DNA of 64,000 bases. Source: Apostichopus japonicus. Taxonomy: Eukaryota > Echinodermata > Holothuroidea > Aspidochirotida > Stichopodidae. The translations under genes and the position numbers were made by a program. Positions within the stretch are counted from its first letter, which is position 1. Each line of letters begins with the position of its first letter. Below the pieces are notes generated by a model, which was given only the letters and a program-made list of their open reading frames with translations, was not told the origin of the DNA and ran no database searches. Below are positions 59,401 to 64,000 of this stretch, piece after piece. The stretch covers positions 22,869,554 through 22,933,553 of the forward strand of contig NC_092562.1 in NCBI RefSeq assembly GCF_037975245.1. The letters run 5' to 3'.

Positions 59401-62400
59401 CAATATCTGCTAGAAAATAGATGAATGGTCACTCAAAAATCAACAAGCATTTAAGTGGCACCTTCAAAAGCCCTTTGCCTCACCAAGATACTTAAGATTT
59501 TGTCAAAGTTTTAACTCCTCCATGTTGGAGAGTAACTAAGAGTGCAAAAACCTTTGGCAGGGTGCTTTTGAAAATTGAAATCTCTTCTAGTGATTTTTTT
59601 ATTTTTTTTTTTATTTTTTATTGCTCATGAAAATCAAACAATACACAATAAAAGGATGAAATCAACAAGTGACAACAAAAATAATAAACGAACTGTCACG
59701 ATTAAAGTATAAGTACCCAAGGGAGCCAATACTTCTCCCATACCAACTCATCCATATTCTTTTGAAAAATCAATTTTTGTATCATAAAATATTCTTTCAG
59801 ATATTTCACAGTGCCAATCACTGTGGGAAGAATCTTAATTTTCTTACAACTAAAAATGTAACATTTTATCAAAATGAGCATTAAATTGAGGACACGTGAA
59901 AAGTCGCCCCCAAACAAAACTTCAGAAATATCCAAATGAAATTTAATATCAACATTAATGAAAAGGTTTTCAAAGAATTTCCAAATTCTCTGAACAAAAT
60001 CACAATGATAAAACAAATGTTCTATTGTTTCAAGATTAAGCAGGCAAAAAGTGCACATATTTGATGCAACAATACCAGTCTTTTGCAAATAATAATTTGT
60101 CGGGATGATTCTATGAAGAATACGATACTGAAACCAGCGAATGTAAATATCACTACTAGAGTTAAAAGGGACTGTACAATACAAGGCCCAATCTTCTAGT
60201 GATTTTAGCACACTTACTGAAGTGAACAAAAATGACTAGCCTAATGTTAACTAGTACACTAACAAATTGGGTCAAGTCTCTCTTTTTACCCAGTTGGTTT
60301 GTTCCATTTATTTATTACTGTTATTTTGAAGCAAAACTAAAAATTGTTTGCCCCTTAACAATACACCTGATTAAAGTTAACATTTACTAACATTAAGTCA
60401 GATTAATCAATATCAGTAACAGGATGTGAGTTTTGTTCTCAAAAATAATTTGAGAACAACCAGATAAAACTTTGCTGGTGTAGAATACCCCTGATGAAAT
60501 AAATGAAACAATTTAACTGCCAGAGAAACCAGACATTTGATCCCATAAGCTTTAATCCTTTAGGGAAACAATTGAATACATTAATTCTCTTAGACTCAGT
60601 CTGAAGATTACTTGCTGATAGAGTGAAAGACTGTCAAAGGAAAACATCGACCAAAAAATAAATACTAAAATTTTATCATAATTGATTAATAATCATTGTA
60701 AATCTTCAGATGTGACAATTGATATATATGTCAGGTGTATTGACAAGCCTAGCTTAAAATCTTTTAGGTATAACTTAAGTAATTATTATTTAAACAAATA
60801 CTAACTCTTGACAAGTAACTGAAAGACTCCAACTTGTTGTATGGACAAACTCAGGTGTTCAGATGCACTGGATTTTTTTTTTTTTTTTTGCGGGGGGGGG
60901 GTGTTATTGTTTTGTTATGGTCTTTTTGTCCTATTGTTTGAAATTGTGTATTTTGCTTTGTTGTACTTTGATTGGTCTCTTTCTCTTTATTTTAGGGAGC
61001 GAAGCACCCCGTCAAGCCCGCAAGGGTTTTTTGTTCCGCTTCCTTCACTTCATGTATTATCCACTACTACTTATTGTTACTTGTTATTTGTAAACGTTTA
61101 AATGCATGTTGTGAAAAACAAATAAATGAAATGAAATGAAATGAAAATGTCTCATTTTGATTTAATATACAGGGGTAGGTTCTTGACTTTTAATAGATAA
61201 ACATTCATATCGTCTGTAAATCTAGAAATACTTCCGTTACCCTGACACTGCCATCTCTAAGTTAATTTACACGGTCTTTGTTTGTTTTTTTCGTGGCATT
61301 CTGTAAACATATCTGTATTTGCTATCTACATAGTAACAGATTAAGAGTTGCTCATTGCACTGTAAATTGACAGATTAAAGTTACACCGTAGCCAAACTCA
61401 TGCCCAAGCTCTAGACATACATACAAACAATGATCGACTACAGATATATTCTCTTGGAAGTTTACAATTAAAGACAGGTTACAAGTACATTCTTTAAACT
61501 TGAACATATATCAAAATAAAAATATTAATAAAAATCATTATTATCATTATTATTAAAACTTAAAATATTAATTCAAAGTGTTTCCAGGGTCTGATTACTC
61601 TTCAACTCTCTTGAATTAGTGTGAGTGGTTTCGTTTTCCATCTGTTCAACATGAGATATGACATTTGCGCCAACCGGCTTTTTTTCTTTCTAGTTCTCTT
61701 TCCTATGTACATATATACTTAATAACAAATTTTACTACTTGAAATAAAATAGATCTAAAATTTTTTTTTATCTATACCTTTTACTTTAAAAGCCAGCTAA
61801 AAAGATTGGGTTTGGATCATTTTATTAAATATTTTTAAACACTCATATTTTACTCATCTTATCACACTCAGAAAACAAATTAAGTTTGAAAAGAATTAAT
61901 GCCCAACCATGTGTGAGACAAACACAGAAGACTGCATATATCTTACTGGAGCACAAATCTACTGACATAACAATACTGCATAAACGAAACTGCAAACAAT
62001 TTGGAAGTTGATTATAATATACTGAGGGACCAAGGAATCAGTTTTTTTCTTTTCATTTGGAAGGAAGCCGGAACTAGCAAACTGTCAATGGCAATGGTTC
62101 AAATAGGCAAACAAAACTCTACAACAGACTGAATATGTTGATTGATGACAAGAGCATTGAGAAAGATTGCCTAATTAATCTGTGAAATAATTCACATAGA
62201 TCTTTTTTTGGCAAACACAACAATAAAACCCATTTAAAATACTTCTGGTCCAAAAATAGCAACAGTTGACAGACCTAGTTAACTTACATGAGTGTGCAAG
62301 TTTGTGATGACTAATATTTCTGCTTTTTAGAAAGCCTATTCATAGAAATTGTGCAATTTTATTGGAAGATTGCTGTTTCTTCGGATACTGTATGCGTGTA

Positions 62401-62837
62401 GTACGGTTTCATGCAATCCGTCTTACCTGTTCCCCAATTTTAACTTTGTATTTGTGCTCCGGTGAATCTCCTCCGACCAGAAACGAATTAGGCCCTGTCT
62501 TCTGTAACAGGTAGAGCCTGGCATGCAGAGCCCTCTGGACCCGCTTCTTCAGGACATGCTCAGCAAGTTCCAGGAAAGATTGCTGGCGTTGGGGTGAGCT
62601 TCCTCTACGGGTTGAAAGCGAGGGGGACGAAGGGCGTCCTGGTCTAGGAGAGGGGGCTCTACTTAGTTTTGGTGACCCTACGGGGGAGGAACCCCTGGAT
62701 GAGGTCTTCAGGTTAGGTGAACTCCGTCCACTGCTTCCAGAGGATGAGTTTGTTGATTTGGTCATAGCTGCAGGGGTATCACCACCAGATTTCTCTGGCG
62801 AATACAGACTCCTGCCTGGTGACATTGGGCGTGCAAG
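50499..62837 (-). CDS. MAP3K1: MAP3K1 (MEKK1) kinase and E3 ligase, 5' end outside window
   Basis: Stress-activated MAP3K that feeds JNK/ERK cascades and also acts as a RING ubiquitin ligase. Twelve exons: 62427-62837, 59049-59165, 58493-58614, 58058-58191, 57567-57667, 56816-57268, 56278-56433, 54923-55085, 54179-54310, 53529-53671, 51192-51323, 50499-50645; 736 aa, phases all match. Order: Ser/Pro-rich stretch with [25 protein letters not shown] finger ([11 protein letters not shown], about residues 138-176), RING (CPICLLAM ... CPLCRKAW, about 230-283), a UIM-like motif ([17 protein letters not shown]), then the kinase (about 465-735). Kinase residues: [10 protein letters not shown] loop, Lys in MAVKQ, Glu in [25 protein letters not shown], and DLG in place of DFG. 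Only about 180 residues separate RING and kinase, against about 750 in human, so the TOG/HEAT region is absent. No earlier exon was found at 62838-64000. Confidence 0.95.
51415..51652. repeat. 119-bp tandem duplication in MAP3K1 last-but-one coding intron region
   Basis: A 119-bp unit starting TAGCAATCTGTTACACAATG is present twice (51415-51533, 51534-51652), nearly identical (one C/T difference seen), followed by the start of a third copy. It lies in the intron upstream of the exon at 51192-51323 and does not include exon sequence. Confidence 0.93.
58645..58669. repeat. (TA)n microsatellite
   Basis: A 25-base TA tract lies 31 bases upstream, in transcription order, of the MAP3K1 exon at 58493-58614, that is, close to its acceptor region. 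Confidence 0.9.
59598..60191 (-). mobile_element. 5'-truncated L1-like LINE with 15-bp target duplication
   Basis: The minus strand encodes the C-terminal end of a LINE ORF2 (open frame 60229 to 59702; about 160 residues inside the element) with the post-RT Cys/His region [20 protein letters not shown] and [20 protein letters not shown], recognisable as the zf-RVT module. A short 3'UTR and an A-rich tail (T-rich at 59598-59625 on the plus strand) follow. TCTTCTAGTGATTTT flanks the element at 59583-59597 and 60192-60206. A 5' truncation, A-tail and long duplication are the marks of target-primed reverse transcription. It lies in a MAP3K1 intron, sense to the gene. The open frame suggests a recent insertion, but the copy is dead. 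Confidence 0.92.
60860..61145 (+). mobile_element. Probable LINE 3' end with (GAAAT)n tail
   Basis: The segment has a T-rich and G-rich stretch, then AGCGAAGCACCCCGTCAAGC, and ends AAATAAATGAAATGAAATGA-type repeats, typical of 3' ends of non-LTR elements with a short-unit tail. No reverse-transcriptase sequence precedes it and no target duplication was found, so the family is open. It lies in the same MAP3K1 intron as the element at 59598 but in the opposite orientation. Confidence 0.5.
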
Positions 62838-64000
62838 CTGAAAAAAAAGGATTTAAAACAAATTATGACATGACAGACATGTTCAAATCGATTTCTCATT
62901 GTAAATCATAAGTACAACACATCCAATTCAGTCATGGCATTCCTTTAAAAAAAAATTAATCATAAAAGTTGCATTGCTTCAGTAAATTTGCAGCAAAAAT
63001 TCAATAGGTTGATCCAAAACAACTCTTAACTTCCCTTCCCTCTTCTCTGATTTTCCTTGCCCCCCCTCCATGACCCCATGCAAAGACACACCTTCAACGT
63101 TAACACATTTTCTGGTTACTTCCCAACAATTTCAAACAATGTTGGCATTCCCTGACACAAAAAAGGCCAACACATGTTTTGACAAAGCAATTCTCTACCC
63201 TGATGTCAATATTTTACAAATCATAGGTTTATAAACAACCAGGTTGGACGCATCTCAGAATATTCAAGTTCTGTGCCAAAGTCAACAGGTTTTGCCAGTT
63301 TTTTTTCCCACTGGGCCAGGGAGGATAATATATAATACATGATAAAATACTTCAAATGCCTCTTGATCTATGACATCTGTTTCATATTTAGTTAAGACTG
63401 AAAACTTGAACTACACTGTAGGTCAAATTCACACTGGCATAATAATACAACTGGTGCTATTATGTGTGGGCTTGAATAAGAAATGGTAAAATAAATATCA
63501 AAAGATATAAAATCGACCTTCTGTACACACTAACAAGGACTTGCATAATGTTCCATTAAATTTCAGGACAAATAAGATCTATCAAAGTACTGAGGGGGCT
63601 GGTGTATGCAACAAGGCTCTTTGGAAGGCTCTTTCAACTTTCAAAAGTATTATATATGAAGATATCGCACAAAGCTAACAGTGTGTGTAGAGATACGTAT
63701 CTCAGCAGGTTTAATAGGTTCAAAGTGGGCTTTAAGTGCATAGTTCTTTCATAACATATCAAATCCTGCTCGGAAGTTCTCCCAAAGTTCATAGAAACAC
63801 AGACAATATTGCATATATCTTTATACCTTATACAGTAAATGTTAAGAATTGGTATGCATAATTACAGATTCAGGGATATGATGTACCATGAAATGCCATG
63901 GTACCAATTGTGTGCACAAATGCCAGACGATACAGAATTCTGCATGTATAAATGACAATGGTTAAAAAACACTAGTTCAGTATATACTTGTTGAGATCTA
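62838..64000 (-). other. MAP3K1 intron sequence to the window edge
   Basis: The acceptor of the first visible MAP3K1 exon (TTTTTTTTCAG) is at 62838-62848. No further exon with MAP3K1-like sequence is seen up to 64000, so the N-terminal coding exon or exons lie beyond the window. The stretch is AT-rich and shows no repeat or mobile element that I recognise. Confidence 0.6.

Noticed and set aside
60841-61101. Two overlapping open frames with a Phe-rich start on the plus strand
   Set aside because: They start in a poly-T/poly-G stretch and lie in a probable LINE 3' end; no conserved protein is visible.

Overview
The window is animal nuclear DNA: about two-thirds A+T, intron-rich, with long intergenic and intronic stretches full of simple repeats and small transposons. 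All recognisable genes are conserved metazoan single-copy genes whose proteins are close to the vertebrate versions. Together with tRNA-derived SINEs, hAT- and P-like miniature transposons, L1-like LINE pieces, a BEN-domain gene and a conserved deuterostome gene pair, this suggests an invertebrate deuterostome. An echinoderm, possibly a sea cucumber, is my best guess; the class is not proven by anything here.

Layout. (1) 1703-9061, minus: AP1M1, the mu subunit of clathrin adaptor AP-1, complete in 9 coding exons, with a U12-type second intron and a triplicated splice-donor region. (2) 9062-11756: intergenic, with two hAT-type miniature elements. (3) 11757-20765, plus: DPH5 (diphthine synthase), complete in 6 exons. 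Its 4.7-kb last intron holds, on the opposite strand, a two-exon BEN-domain gene (17723-19948), whose own intron contains a transposon with an intact 8-bp target duplication. (4) 20766-26448: convergent intergenic region. (5) 26449-36701, minus: SLC30A7/ZnT7 zinc transporter, complete in 10 exons; one intron is half filled by a 69-bp minisatellite that copies the splice acceptor of the next exon. (6) 36702-37190: short head-to-head promoter region. (7) 37191-43488, plus: NADK2, mitochondrial NAD kinase, complete in 8 exons. (8) 43489-50498: convergent 3' regions. (9) 50499-62837, minus: the 3' twelve coding exons of MAP3K1 (MEKK1), with SWIM and RING fingers and the kinase domain; the 5' end lies beyond the window. 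Its introns carry LINE remnants.

The genes do not form a pathway: they cover Golgi/endosome sorting, translation-factor modification, Golgi zinc loading, mitochondrial NADP supply and stress-MAPK signalling. DPH5 and SLC30A7 are tail-to-tail neighbours here and, to my knowledge, also in human. The most unusual theme is tandem repetition landing on splice signals: a donor (AP1M1), an acceptor (SLC30A7 exon 7) and a possible branch point (SLC30A7 exon 8). The second strong point is a compact MAP3K1 that has no room for the TOG/HEAT region and long linker known from vertebrates. Exon boundaries were read by eye from reading frame, protein similarity recalled from the families, and GT/AG signals; no transcript data were available.
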